Assembly (NCBI GenBank): GCA_963205165.1
Contig: CAUJJX010000027.1
Location: forward strand, 1 to 38,808
DNA from: Pseudomonadota bacterium
GTDB lineage: Bacteria > Pseudomonadota > Gammaproteobacteria > Burkholderiales > Ga0077523
Direction of reading: 5' to 3'
Length of the DNA: 38,808 nucleotides
Positions 1 to 9,185 of this stretch are shown piece after piece. Below the pieces are notes generated by a model, which saw nothing but the letters and a program-made list of their open reading frames with translations, was not told the DNA's origin and made no database searches. Each line of letters starts with the position of its first letter. Position 1 is the stretch's first letter. Both the position numbers and the translations under genes were made by a program.

Positions 1-46
1 TGTCACCCTCGCGTGTGCCGAGGCATGGCGTGTCGTCGGCACCGGA

Positions 47-1975
47 TCAATGGGCGGCACGGACCAGCGGCTGTTCGTGCTCGCCGCCCGCGGCATTCCG
101 CAGGAAGCCCTCGAACATCATCAGCGTCCAGAGCGGTGCGCTGTAGTCGCGCACGCCGGATTCGTGGTCGCGAACCAGTTCCGCCAGGACCTTCATGTCG
201 AAGTAGCCGGTGTCGGCAAGATCGCCATGCAGGATCGAATTGCGCACGCGTTCGCGCAGCGGGCCGCGGAACCACCGCGCGAGCGGCACCGCGAAGCCCA
301 TCTTGCGGCGGTAGAGGATGTCGTGCGGCAGCTGCTGCTCCATCGCCTTCTTGAAGAGCCACTTGCCTTCACCGCCGCGCACCTTCAGCGACGACGGCAG
401 CGTCGCGAGCCATTCGACGAGCGGGTGATCCATCAGCGGTTCGCGCACTTCGAGGGAGTGCGCCATGCTGGCCCGGTCGACCTTCGTGTTGATGTCGCCG
501 ACGAGATAGGTCTTGAGATCGAGGTATTGAACGAGGGCGAGGGGGTCGTCCGTGCCGGCGCGGGCCGCGTGCTGGCGGAACACTTCCACCGCGTTGTAAC
601 CGGCGAGCTTCGACCGGAAGCTGCTGCTGAACATGCGCTGGCGCATGCCGTCGCGCAGGATCGAGACGCCGTGGAAATAGGCCTGCACGGAATCGCGAGC
701 CAGTGCCTCGAACGTGCTCTTCGCGCGCAGGGGTCGTGGCGCCCAGTCCGCCTTCGGGTAGAGGCTGCCGAGCAACCCGAAGAGGGGGCGACGCAGGCCG
801 AGTGGCAGCCAGGCGCGCAGGTACTCCTCGTTCATGTGCAGCCGGTAGCGCCGGTAGCCGCCGAAGCTCTCGTCGCCACCGTCGCCGGAAAGCGCGACGG
901 TCACGTGCTTGCGCGCGAGTTCGCAGACGCGATACGTGGGCAATGCGGAACTGTCGGCGTAGGGCTCGTCGTAGAGGCCGACCAGCTGGTCGATGAGCGC
1001 GAAGTCGTCGCTGTCGACCTGCTCGACGAAATGCGTCGTCCGGTACTGCTCGGCAACCTGTCTCGCGTAGGCGGACTCGTCGAACGCCGGGTCGGAGAAC
1101 GCGATCGAACAGGTCTTCACCGGTGAGTCCGACTGGCTCGCCATCGCGGCAACGACCGCGCTGGAATCGACGCCCCCGGACAGGAAGGCGCCGAGCGGCA
1201 CCTCCGAGATCATCCGCAGCTTCACCGACTCACGCAGTCGACGATTGAGTTCCTCCATCGCCTCGCCATCGCTCACCTTGTTGTCGAGCGAGAAGCGCAC
1301 GTCCCAGTACGACACGGGCGCGGGCAGCGGACGTCCGCGCCGCACCGTGAGCGTCGCGGCGGGCGGCAGCTTGTGGCACCCGAGGACGATGGTGCGCGGC
1401 TCGGGCACGTAGCCGAGCGCGAAGTACTCTTCCACGGCATACGGATCGATCTCGCGACGCAATCCGCCGTGGGCGAGCAGTGCCTTCAGTTCGGATCCGA
1501 AGATGAGCTGACCATCGGGCAGGAGCGCGTAGTAGAGCGGCTTCACGCCGAGACGGTCGCGGGCCATGAACAGCGTCTGCCGGTTCCGGTCCCAGAGGGC
1601 GAACGCGAACATGCCGCGGAAGCGCTGCACGCAGGCTTCGCCCCACGCTTCCCACGCATGCACGATCACCTCGGTGTCGCTGCGCGTCTTGAACACGTGC
1701 CCGAGCGCGGTGAGTTCCGGGATGAGTTCCTGGAAGTTGTAGATCTCGCCGTTGAACACGACGACGACGCTGCCGTCCTCGTTGAAGAGCGGCTGCTGGC
1801 CGGTCGCGACGTCGATGATCGCGAGACGCCGATGCCCGAGGCCGACGCCGGGTTCGATGTGCACACCGCCACCGTCCGGGCCGCGATGGTGCTGGCGCTC
1901 GTTCATCCGCTCGAGAACCGCGGGAACCACCGCGCGCTTGCCTACGCAATCGAAGATGCCGACGATGCCGCACAT
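47..1975 (-). CDS. asnB: Asparagine synthase-type amidotransferase, XrtA/PEP-CTERM system-associated
   Basis: Internal start MCGIVGIFD (Cys2 Ntn-amidotransferase N-terminus) at 1975; PP-loop FLSGGVDSSAV; end of exosortase locus. Confidence 0.9.
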   Translation of the reverse strand: MCGIVGIFDCVGKRAVVPAVLERMNERQHHRGPDGGGVHIEPGVGLGHRRLAIIDVATGQQPLFNEDGSVVVVFNGEIYNFQELIPELTALGHVFKTRSDTEVIVHAWEAWGEACVQRFRGMFAFALWDRNRQTLFMARDRLGVKPLYYALLPDGQLIFGSELKALLAHGGLRREIDPYAVEEYFALGYVPEPRTIVLGCHKLPPAATLTVRRGRPLPAPVSYWDVRFSLDNKVSDGEAMEELNRRLRESVKLRMISEVPLGAFLSGGVDSSAVVAAMASQSDSPVKTCSIAFSDPAFDESAYARQVAEQYRTTHFVEQVDSDDFALIDQLVGLYDEPYADSSALPTYRVCELARKHVTVALSGDGGDESFGGYRRYRLHMNEEYLRAWLPLGLRRPLFGLLGSLYPKADWAPRPLRAKSTFEALARDSVQAYFHGVSILRDGMRQRMFSSSFRSKLAGYNAVEVFRQHAARAGTDDPLALVQYLDLKTYLVGDINTKVDRASMAHSLEVREPLMDHPLVEWLATLPSSLKVRGGEGKWLFKKAMEQQLPHDILYRRKMGFAVPLARWFRGPLRERVRNSILHGDLADTGYFDMKVLAELVRDHESGVRDYSAPLWTLMMFEGFLRNAAGGEHEQPLVRAAH

Positions 1976-2069
1976 ATTGAGAATCCGGGGTCTGTCCGAT
2001 CGAAGTCCGCCTTGCAGAGCACGGGTCGTGCCGAAGGCGGTGCGATCGCACCGCGGGGCCCTGCGAAAG

Positions 2070-3305
2070 TCAGGTCCCCGCGGTCCCGACGCCAGACCGG
2101 CGCCCGCGCGGTACCTGCCCACCGCGGGCCGCGAGCATGTCGCAATAGATGCTGGCGTAACGGGCGACCATCACCGGCAATCCGAAACGCTCCTGGATCA
2201 CCTGCAACGCGCGCCGTCCCTGCGCGAGCCGCACGGCGGGCTGCCGCACTTGGTCCAGCAATGCACGGGCTAGGGCATCCGGATCCGATCGCGGAACAAG
2301 CGCACCGGTCTCGCCTTCCGCGACGAGTTCCGGATTCCCGCCGACGTCCGTCGCGACCACCGGAACGCCCGAGGCCATGGCTTCGAGAATCGTGTTGGAG
2401 ATGCCTTCCGACAACGACGGGAGCACGAAGACATCGAGCGCGCGGAGCATGGCCGGCACATCGTCGCGTGCCCCCGGGAGCCAGGCCTGGTCACGCAGTC
2501 CGTGCCGTTCGAGACACGCCTCGACCGCCGGACGCTGCGCGCCATCGCCGATCATCACGAGTCGCAGCCGCGCCCGCGCTTCGGGAATCATCTGCGCCAG
2601 ACGGGCGAAGGCCTCGGCGAGATTCACGGGGTCCTTGACGGCGTCCATGCGGCCGACGGTGCCGATCACGATCGACTGGTCATCCGCGAAGCCCGCCACC
2701 GGCAGCGGACCGCGTCGCCCACCCGGTTGCGGATGGAAGCGCGTGAGATCGACGCCGTTGTAGATCTGCGAGAGCCGCGCGCTGTCGACACCGATGCGAT
2801 CACGCAGATAGCGCTCGAGGTCGCGCGACAACGCGATGTAGTGATGCACGAACGGCCGGATGGCGCGCCGTTCCGCGAGGTATTTCCAGTTGCTGCCGTC
2901 GACGTCGTTGGCGTCGCGTCCATGCTCGCTGTGGATGCGCACGGGGACACCGGCCATGGCCGCCGCGACCTGGCATTCGAGCGCCGCGAGGTTGCGTGAA
3001 TGAACGATCGCGGGACGCAGCTCTCGCAGCAGCCGGTAGATGCGCACGTGCGTCGTCAGGCTGTTGCCGGGCGGCTTGTGGATCGCATGCACCGTGACAT
3101 CGGGCCGGACGATGCGGTCGCGGAATTCCGTGTAGTCGGTGAGGCAGATGACCGTGTGACGGAACTCGCCGACGGGCAGGTTGTTGAGGAGGTTCACGAG
3201 ACCGTTCTCGAGACCACCGTAGTCGAGGCGATAGATCACGTGCGCGATCAGCGGGATGTCACCCTGCATGGTGTCGCCGGGCCGAAGGTCGGTCACGGCA
3301 TTCAC
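2070..3305 (-). CDS. Family GT4 glycosyltransferase, exosortase A system-associated (TIGR03088-like)
   Basis: Protein VNAVTDLRPGDTMQGDIPLIAHVIYRLDYGGLENGLVNLLN...; GT4 C-terminal SEGISNTILEAMASGVPVVATDVGGNPELV; GTG start at 3305 overlaps exosortase stop (GTGA) with GGAG 6 nt upstream; ATG at 3269 is the alternative. Confidence 0.85.
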   Translation of the reverse strand: MNAVTDLRPGDTMQGDIPLIAHVIYRLDYGGLENGLVNLLNNLPVGEFRHTVICLTDYTEFRDRIVRPDVTVHAIHKPPGNSLTTHVRIYRLLRELRPAIVHSRNLAALECQVAAAMAGVPVRIHSEHGRDANDVDGSNWKYLAERRAIRPFVHHYIALSRDLERYLRDRIGVDSARLSQIYNGVDLTRFHPQPGGRRGPLPVAGFADDQSIVIGTVGRMDAVKDPVNLAEAFARLAQMIPEARARLRLVMIGDGAQRPAVEACLERHGLRDQAWLPGARDDVPAMLRALDVFVLPSLSEGISNTILEAMASGVPVVATDVGGNPELVAEGETGALVPRSDPDALARALLDQVRQPAVRLAQGRRALQVIQERFGLPVMVARYASIYCDMLAARGGQVPRGRRSGVGTAGT

Positions 3306-4879
3306 TGCGCGCTCCCGTTGACGATCAGCGGACGCTTCAGCGCCTCGCGATGATCCGCGACGAAGCTGCGCAACCGGTCGCGCGCCTTCGCCATGTCGCC
3401 ATCGTGGTAGGTCGCCACCGTGACGACACCGACGAGCGGATACCGACCGGCGATCCGCTCCCAGACGAGGGCGATCTTCGCGCGGCTCACGCTGCCGGTC
3501 TCGAACGCGCCGACGCGGTACCACTGCCACGACAGGATGGCTCGTCCACTCGTCCGGATGTCGCGTTCGATCAGCCGGATGTCGGCGCCCATCGCCGGAA
3601 TGCTCATCTCGCCCCGCGCGATCGTGCGGGTCGACACACCGTAGTCGGACAGTACCGTGTCGCTGAACGTGAGGAGCTTGTCGCCCTGCCCCAGTTCGCG
3701 CGAGACGGCGACCGAGACACCGACCGGACCTGAGCCGCTCATGTAGACGCGATGCGCTGTCGCGGCCGCGGCCCGCATCCTGGGCGACCATTCGAATGCT
3801 TCGTCACCGGCCGGCTGCCATGCGCCGTTCGCGGGCGGCAGTGCGATCTCGCGGATCGGTTCCGGACCGAGCACGCCGACGTCGACCGCCCGCTGCCAGA
3901 GCGGACCACTCGCGATCGCGACGAGCGCAAGCGCAGCGACGACGTAGAACGCAGCGGGACGCCCTGCGACGGCGGGGGCACGAACGAGCGCGTCCGGGGC
4001 GACATCGGGGCCTTGTCGATCGGCCCAGCGCCCGCCGACCACGAACAGGCCGAGCATGACGATGCCGAAGAAGACCCAGCCGTAGACGACGTGGTCGACA
4101 CCGGTGGCGAGCCGATTGCTGCTCACGTGTCCGAGCAGAACGATGAGGTAGGCGCGCAGCCAGTTGGCCACGATGGGCACGACGACCGACAGGCCGAAGA
4201 AGGCCCAGCGTCGACGCGCCGAGCGCATGTAGAGATGCGCGAAGACGCCGCCGGCGGAGGCGGATGCCATCAGATAGCGGATCCCGCTGCACTCCTCGAC
4301 GACCGACCATTCGCCGGACGGGATGATGAAGCTGTTGCCTTCGCGGAACACCGGCACGCCCGTGACACGCAGGGCCCAGACGGTGAAGTCCGCGGTGCGA
4401 TCGATGAACGTCGGGATCAGGATCTCGCCGAAGGGCCAGGCGAACATCAGGAAGGCGAGCGGGAAGGCCATGACCCGGCCGAAGCCGGTGCCGAGAAGCG
4501 TGACGGCCAGCACCGGCACCGTCGCGACGACCGCGAAATCGCGCAGGCTGTTGATGCTCGCGACACTGCCGGCGAGCCAGCACGCCCCGAGTCCGCCGAG
4601 TACGACGATGCCCGGCGCCCATGGCGCGATCGACACCTGCGCGAGGCTTCCGCGATCGCGCCACATGAGCCAGAGCGCGACCGGGAACACGAGGAAGCAG
4701 TGGTTGTAGCTGACCGAGCGGTACCACACGCTCAACAGCTCGCCGAACGATGCTGCGTGGAGCGCGAACGTCGCGAGCAGCACCGCGCCCGCGAGGATCC
4801 ATGGCATGCGCGGGGAACGGGTCGCGCCGATGGCCTCCGCTGCGTGGACTTCGGTGTAGGCCAGACCGGTCGACTTCAT
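3302..4879 (-). CDS. xrtA: Exosortase A fused to EpsI domain
   Basis: Multi-TM protein with exosortase motifs EECSGIRY (Cys), NWLRAYLIVLLGH (Arg), GVDHVVYGWVFF (His); C-terminal EpsI/DUF3485-like domain; start MKSTGLAYTEVH. Confidence 0.92.
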   Translation of the reverse strand: MKSTGLAYTEVHAAEAIGATRSPRMPWILAGAVLLATFALHAASFGELLSVWYRSVSYNHCFLVFPVALWLMWRDRGSLAQVSIAPWAPGIVVLGGLGACWLAGSVASINSLRDFAVVATVPVLAVTLLGTGFGRVMAFPLAFLMFAWPFGEILIPTFIDRTADFTVWALRVTGVPVFREGNSFIIPSGEWSVVEECSGIRYLMASASAGGVFAHLYMRSARRRWAFFGLSVVVPIVANWLRAYLIVLLGHVSSNRLATGVDHVVYGWVFFGIVMLGLFVVGGRWADRQGPDVAPDALVRAPAVAGRPAAFYVVAALALVAIASGPLWQRAVDVGVLGPEPIREIALPPANGAWQPAGDEAFEWSPRMRAAAATAHRVYMSGSGPVGVSVAVSRELGQGDKLLTFSDTVLSDYGVSTRTIARGEMSIPAMGADIRLIERDIRTSGRAILSWQWYRVGAFETGSVSRAKIALVWERIAGRYPLVGVVTVATYHDGDMAKARDRLRSFVADHREALKRPLIVNGSAQ

Positions 4880-6144
4880 CGGACCACCCCGCCATGCGCC
4901 GCGATCGCGGCGCCGTCCGACGCGCCGGCCGCGCGCGGCGCCGACATCGTGCGATCGAGCGCCTGCTCGACCACCTTCAGATGTGCGGACCACGCGTAAT
5001 CACGCATGACCCGATCGCGCGCGGCATGCCCCATCGCCACGTCGTCGCTGGCGAGCAGACGCAAGGCGGCCTCGCCGAAAACCGCGCCATCCTCCGGGGC
5101 GAGCACCAGCTCACGGCCGGGTTCTGCATCGATCCCTTCGAGAGCCTGCGGCGTGACAAGCGTCGGTCGGCCCATGGCCATGGCTTCGAGTACCTTGTTC
5201 TGAACGCCACGCGCGATGCGCAGCGGTGCGACGATCATCCGGGCGTGGGCGAGATAGGGACGCACGTCGGGCACCGTACCGGTGACCTCCACGCCCGGCA
5301 GTCGGGCGAGTTCCAGCACCTGGGACGTGGGACGCGAACCGACGATGCAGAAGCGTGCGTCGGGCCGCGCGCGCTGCACGACCGGAAACGCCTCGCGTGC
5401 AAACCAGGTGACCGCATCGACATTCGGCCAGTAGTCCATCGCACCGGTGAACACGATCGTCGCCCGGCTGTCTGCGAACGGGTTGTCGTAGTTCGTGTCC
5501 GGCGAGAAGTACTCGGTGTCGACGCCGTTGCTGAAGCTGGACACCCGGGTTGCCGTTTCCGGCGCGAGCCGATGGAACAGCGCGGCCTCCGCCGGGGACA
5601 CGAAGAACGTTGCGTCGAAACTGCCCGCGACCTTCCGTTCGTAGTCGAACAGGCGACGCCCCTCGCGACCGTAGATCCAGCTTCCGGGCCAGCGCGCCTT
5701 GGCGGCGTACTGCGTCCACTTGTCGGAGTCGACGTCGACGAGATCCGCGATGCGCCGGATCGCGTGATGCTCGACGTACTGCGCCATGGGCGACGAGAAC
5801 ACCACCGCGCGCTGCACGGGTCGCCGTGCCAGCAGCGAATCGACCCAGCCACGCATGCCCGAGTCGCGGTAGTAGGGCAGCGTCAGCGCCTCGCCGGTGG
5901 CAAGCCCCGCGAGACTCTTCACCTTGGCCATCCGCGGACGCAGCGGACGGAAGCAGACCTCGCCGCCGTTGCAGAGCGCCTTCACGGTATCCACGTACTG
6001 CCAGTCGTTCTCGTCGTCGACGAAGGTCGCGAGGTGAACGACGTAGCGCTGCGCGAGAAAGCGCAGCAGGTGGTACGAGCGGATCTTGTCGCCCTTGTTG
6101 GGCGGATAGGGAATCCGGTGCGCGAGGAACAGCAATTCCTGCAT
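4876..6144 (-). CDS. Glycosyltransferase, exosortase A system-associated (TIGR03087-like)
   Basis: MQELLFLAHRIPYPPNKGDKIRSYHLLRFLAQ N-terminus; C-terminal GT4 region QNKVLEAMAMGRPTLVTPQALEGI; ATGA overlap with exosortase start. Confidence 0.88.
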   Translation of the reverse strand: MQELLFLAHRIPYPPNKGDKIRSYHLLRFLAQRYVVHLATFVDDENDWQYVDTVKALCNGGEVCFRPLRPRMAKVKSLAGLATGEALTLPYYRDSGMRGWVDSLLARRPVQRAVVFSSPMAQYVEHHAIRRIADLVDVDSDKWTQYAAKARWPGSWIYGREGRRLFDYERKVAGSFDATFFVSPAEAALFHRLAPETATRVSSFSNGVDTEYFSPDTNYDNPFADSRATIVFTGAMDYWPNVDAVTWFAREAFPVVQRARPDARFCIVGSRPTSQVLELARLPGVEVTGTVPDVRPYLAHARMIVAPLRIARGVQNKVLEAMAMGRPTLVTPQALEGIDAEPGRELVLAPEDGAVFGEAALRLLASDDVAMGHAARDRVMRDYAWSAHLKVVEQALDRTMSAPRAAGASDGAAIAAHGGVVR

Positions 6145-6156
6145 GGTGAACAGGCC

Positions 6157-7233
6157 CTAGCCGAGGCTGCGGACGAGATACGGTCCGATGAAGTTCACGA
6201 CGGGCCGGGGCAACCGACGCCACGTACGGATCATCAACTGGTACTTCGGATTCAGCGGATTGTTCTCGGGCACGCGGTCGGTCTTGAACAACTGGTACTC
6301 GTACTGGAGTGGCTCGGGCTCGAAGCCCCAGTTCTTCTTGAAGTCGAACGAACCCGTGCCGCGCTTGCTGCGGCCGTAGTCGAACACCCGCAGCCCGCGT
6401 TCGCAGGCGCGCCGCATCAGTTCCCAGTACTTGAAGTCGTTGGCGGCGAGATCGCGCGCCGTCGTGTAATCGCCGGCGTAGTAGGGCAGCACCTCGTCGC
6501 GGAAATAGAACGAGAGCACCCCCGACACCGGACGCCGCTCGGCATCGACGACGATCATGGCCTCGCACGCGTCGCCGAAGACGCGTTTCAGTTCGGCGAA
6601 ATAGGCCCGCGGGAACGGCGGCGTGCCGTGACGATGCACGTTGTCGGCATACAGATCGAAGAAGCGGTCGACCGTCTCGTCGATCTCGCTCGCGAGACCG
6701 GCCTTGATGCCCTTGCGCACCATCGCGCGCTGCTTCCGCGGGATGGCGTTCATGTTCGCCTCGGCGTCCGGAAGGAGTTCCTTGCGGAACGTCACGTAGA
6801 GGTCCTGGCGAGGCCACCCGGGTTCGCGGGCAAACCGGTTGCGCATCTCGAGATGCGCCGCACCGGTCGATTCGGCATACGTTGCCGCCGCGGCATGCAG
6901 CGGCGCGATCGCGGCCTGATCGGTGACGGCGCATCCACCGTAGACGCCGAACGGCAGTGACGTGACGGCATGGCCGAACAGGCGACTCTTCACCTCGGCC
7001 AGCGGCAGCACGCCGACGATCCGATCGCCACGTTCGGCGAGCAGGTAGCGGGTGCGGTGATGAAAGACGCGCTCGATGATTCCCTTCCACCCGGAGAGAT
7101 GGAAGAAGGTCGCCTCGGGACATGCGCGGACGAAGTCGTCCCAGCACTTCTCGTCGTCGACGCGGAACTCGCGAACGGTGATCGGCACCACGCTATCGAC
7201 GGCGCCCCCCACTTCGGCATGCAGATGCATCAT
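6157..7233 (-). CDS. FemAB-like protein, exosortase/PEP-CTERM system-associated (TIGR03019-like)
   Basis: MMHLHAEVGG...ITVREFRVDDEKCWDDFVRACPEATFFHLSGWKGIIERVFHH; GNAT/FemAB fold sequence; ATGATG start overlaps deacetylase stop. Confidence 0.85.
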   Translation of the reverse strand: MMHLHAEVGGAVDSVVPITVREFRVDDEKCWDDFVRACPEATFFHLSGWKGIIERVFHHRTRYLLAERGDRIVGVLPLAEVKSRLFGHAVTSLPFGVYGGCAVTDQAAIAPLHAAAATYAESTGAAHLEMRNRFAREPGWPRQDLYVTFRKELLPDAEANMNAIPRKQRAMVRKGIKAGLASEIDETVDRFFDLYADNVHRHGTPPFPRAYFAELKRVFGDACEAMIVVDAERRPVSGVLSFYFRDEVLPYYAGDYTTARDLAANDFKYWELMRRACERGLRVFDYGRSKRGTGSFDFKKNWGFEPEPLQYEYQLFKTDRVPENNPLNPKYQLMIRTWRRLPRPVVNFIGPYLVRSLG

Positions 7234-8132
7234 GGATTCGAAAGGAAGACGCGGTCGACGCGGTCCCAGCGGAAGTCCGTCAGGAGGCGGCGCAGGCGCG
7301 GGACAGTGCGATGCAGATTGATGTAGTGACGGAAGCGGGACTTCGCATCGGCCTCGGTGACGCGCGGCTGATCGGGATCTACTTCCCACGGATGCATGTA
7401 GAAGATCGCCGGTCGCCGGTCGATACGATTCACGCGACCGATCAGCCAGCGCGAAGCCGCGTACGGCAGGAGACGGAAGAAGCCGCCACCGCCGCCCGGG
7501 AAGTTCCGGCCAAACGCGCGCGTCGTCGTGATCGGGATCTCGGTGAGGCCCGGCCGCGACTCGAACGGGAAGCGCGGCGCATCGGGCATGCCGTAATGAT
7601 CGTGCTTCACCGGATAGATGCTGGAGCTGTAGCGGTATCCGGCTTCCTGGATGCAGTCGAGTGCCCAGAGATTCCGGTGTCCGATGGAGAAGCTGGGCGC
7701 CCGGTAGCCGACCACTGCGCAACCACCGAGGTCCTCGAGGATCGTCTTCGCCTTGCGGATGTCGTCCAGGAAATGCTCGGGCGACTGATCGCTCGCGCGC
7801 TGGTGGCCGTAGCCGTGGCTGGCAAGCTCGTGACCCGCGTCGACGATGCGGCGGACGACCGCCGGATACCGCTCGGCGATCCAGCCGAGCGTGAAGAACG
7901 TGGCGCGCGAGCCTGTCTGCGCGAGCAGCGACAGGATGACATCGACGTTGCGCTCGACCCGGCAAGGCATCGCGTCCCATTGACCGCGCGGGATGTACGG
8001 CGCGAGCGCGGAGACCTGGAAGTAGTCTTCGACGTCGATCGTGAGTGCATTGACGATCGACGCAGCATCCGAACCGCTGGCGACGCGCCGGATGTCAGCG
8101 GGCGCGACTTCGCGAAGCTCAGCGCCCCGCAT
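7230..8132 (-). CDS. Polysaccharide deacetylase, exosortase system-associated (TIGR03006/DUF3473-like)
   Basis: NALTIDVEDYFQVSALAPYIPRGQWD; ATFFTLGWIAERYP; ASHGYGHQ; NodB-type motifs. Confidence 0.9.
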   Translation of the reverse strand: MRGAELREVAPADIRRVASGSDAASIVNALTIDVEDYFQVSALAPYIPRGQWDAMPCRVERNVDVILSLLAQTGSRATFFTLGWIAERYPAVVRRIVDAGHELASHGYGHQRASDQSPEHFLDDIRKAKTILEDLGGCAVVGYRAPSFSIGHRNLWALDCIQEAGYRYSSSIYPVKHDHYGMPDAPRFPFESRPGLTEIPITTTRAFGRNFPGGGGGFFRLLPYAASRWLIGRVNRIDRRPAIFYMHPWEVDPDQPRVTEADAKSRFRHYINLHRTVPRLRRLLTDFRWDRVDRVFLSNP

Positions 8133-9177
8133 GCCCGCTCTGCTTCTCGATGGGTTCGATCACGCCGACCACCTTGCGCAACGTGTTCAGGACCATGGTC
8201 AGCGTGCGTTCCAGCCGCGCGACGCGTCCCTGGAGGTCGTCGTCCGAACGTGCTGCTGCGTCGAACGCCACGGACGGATCCGCGAGTCCGTTCGAGACGG
8301 CCTGCTCCATCTCTCGAAGCGCGGAGTCGTCGCCGCCGGAATCATTGGCGGCCGAGCTCACGGTGCCGAGCTCCTCCTTCAGTTCCTGAGCGACGACCTC
8401 CACATCCTGGGCCCCGAGATTGTGGGAGTCCCGCAGGAAACCGGAGAGCATCAGTCGATTGCAGACGAGATTGATCCGGCGTGGAATCCCGGAAGTGAAC
8501 GCGAACACGGCGTCGTAGGCCTCGGTCTCGACCTTCGGGTCACCGCGCCAGCCGACGTGCTTCAACCGGTGCTCGATGTAGCGCTCGGTCTCGTCGCGGT
8601 CGAGCGGTCCGAGGTGGTACGAAGCGATCACGCGCTGACGCAGCTGCTGCATGCTCTGGTGCTGCATGATCCGTCGCAGCTCCGGCTGGCCCACGAGGAA
8701 GCTCTGCAGCAACGCGCGTTCGCCGACCTGGAAGTTGGACAGCATCCGCAGCTCCTCGATGGCGCGAGGCGTGAGGTTCTGCGCCTCGTCCACGATGAGC
8801 AGCGCGCGCTTGCCCTTCAGTGCGACGTTCTTCAGGAAAGCCTCGAGGTCGGCGAGCAACGAGCCCTTGTCCGTCCCCTTGGTGGCAAGCCCGAATGCCG
8901 CGCAGACCGACCGGACGAGGTCATCCGCATCTAGCATGGTGCTCACGAGATGCGCCGCGACGACCTTGCCCTGGTCGAGGTGCGCCAGCAGGTTGCGCAC
9001 GATGGTGGTCTTGCCCGCGCCCACCTCGCCGGTGATCACGATGAAACCCTCGCCCTGGTAGAGACCGTACTCGAGATAAGCGTAGGCGCGCTTGTGCACG
9101 CGGCTCTCGTAGTAGAAGTCCGGATCGGGACTCAGCTGGAAGGGTTTGCCGGACAGTCGATAGAAAGACTCGTACAT
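8119..9177 (-). CDS. XrtA/PEP-CTERM system-associated ATPase (TIGR03015-like, ExeA-type AAA)
   Basis: MYESFYRLSGKPFQLSPDPDFYYESRVHKRAYAYLEYGLYQGEGFIVITGEVGAGKTT; Walker A GEVGAGKT, Walker B LLIVDEAQ. Confidence 0.9.
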   Translation of the reverse strand: MYESFYRLSGKPFQLSPDPDFYYESRVHKRAYAYLEYGLYQGEGFIVITGEVGAGKTTIVRNLLAHLDQGKVVAAHLVSTMLDADDLVRSVCAAFGLATKGTDKGSLLADLEAFLKNVALKGKRALLIVDEAQNLTPRAIEELRMLSNFQVGERALLQSFLVGQPELRRIMQHQSMQQLRQRVIASYHLGPLDRDETERYIEHRLKHVGWRGDPKVETEAYDAVFAFTSGIPRRINLVCNRLMLSGFLRDSHNLGAQDVEVVAQELKEELGTVSSAANDSGGDDSALREMEQAVSNGLADPSVAFDAAARSDDDLQGRVARLERTLTMVLNTLRKVVGVIEPIEKQSGHAGR

Positions 9178-9185
9178 GCGAACCT

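Noticed and set aside
4750-6960. 736-aa plus-strand ORF opposite the glycosyltransferase and FemAB genes
   Set aside because: Antisense artefact of GC-rich codon usage; low-complexity Arg/His/Val-rich protein with no recognisable domain.
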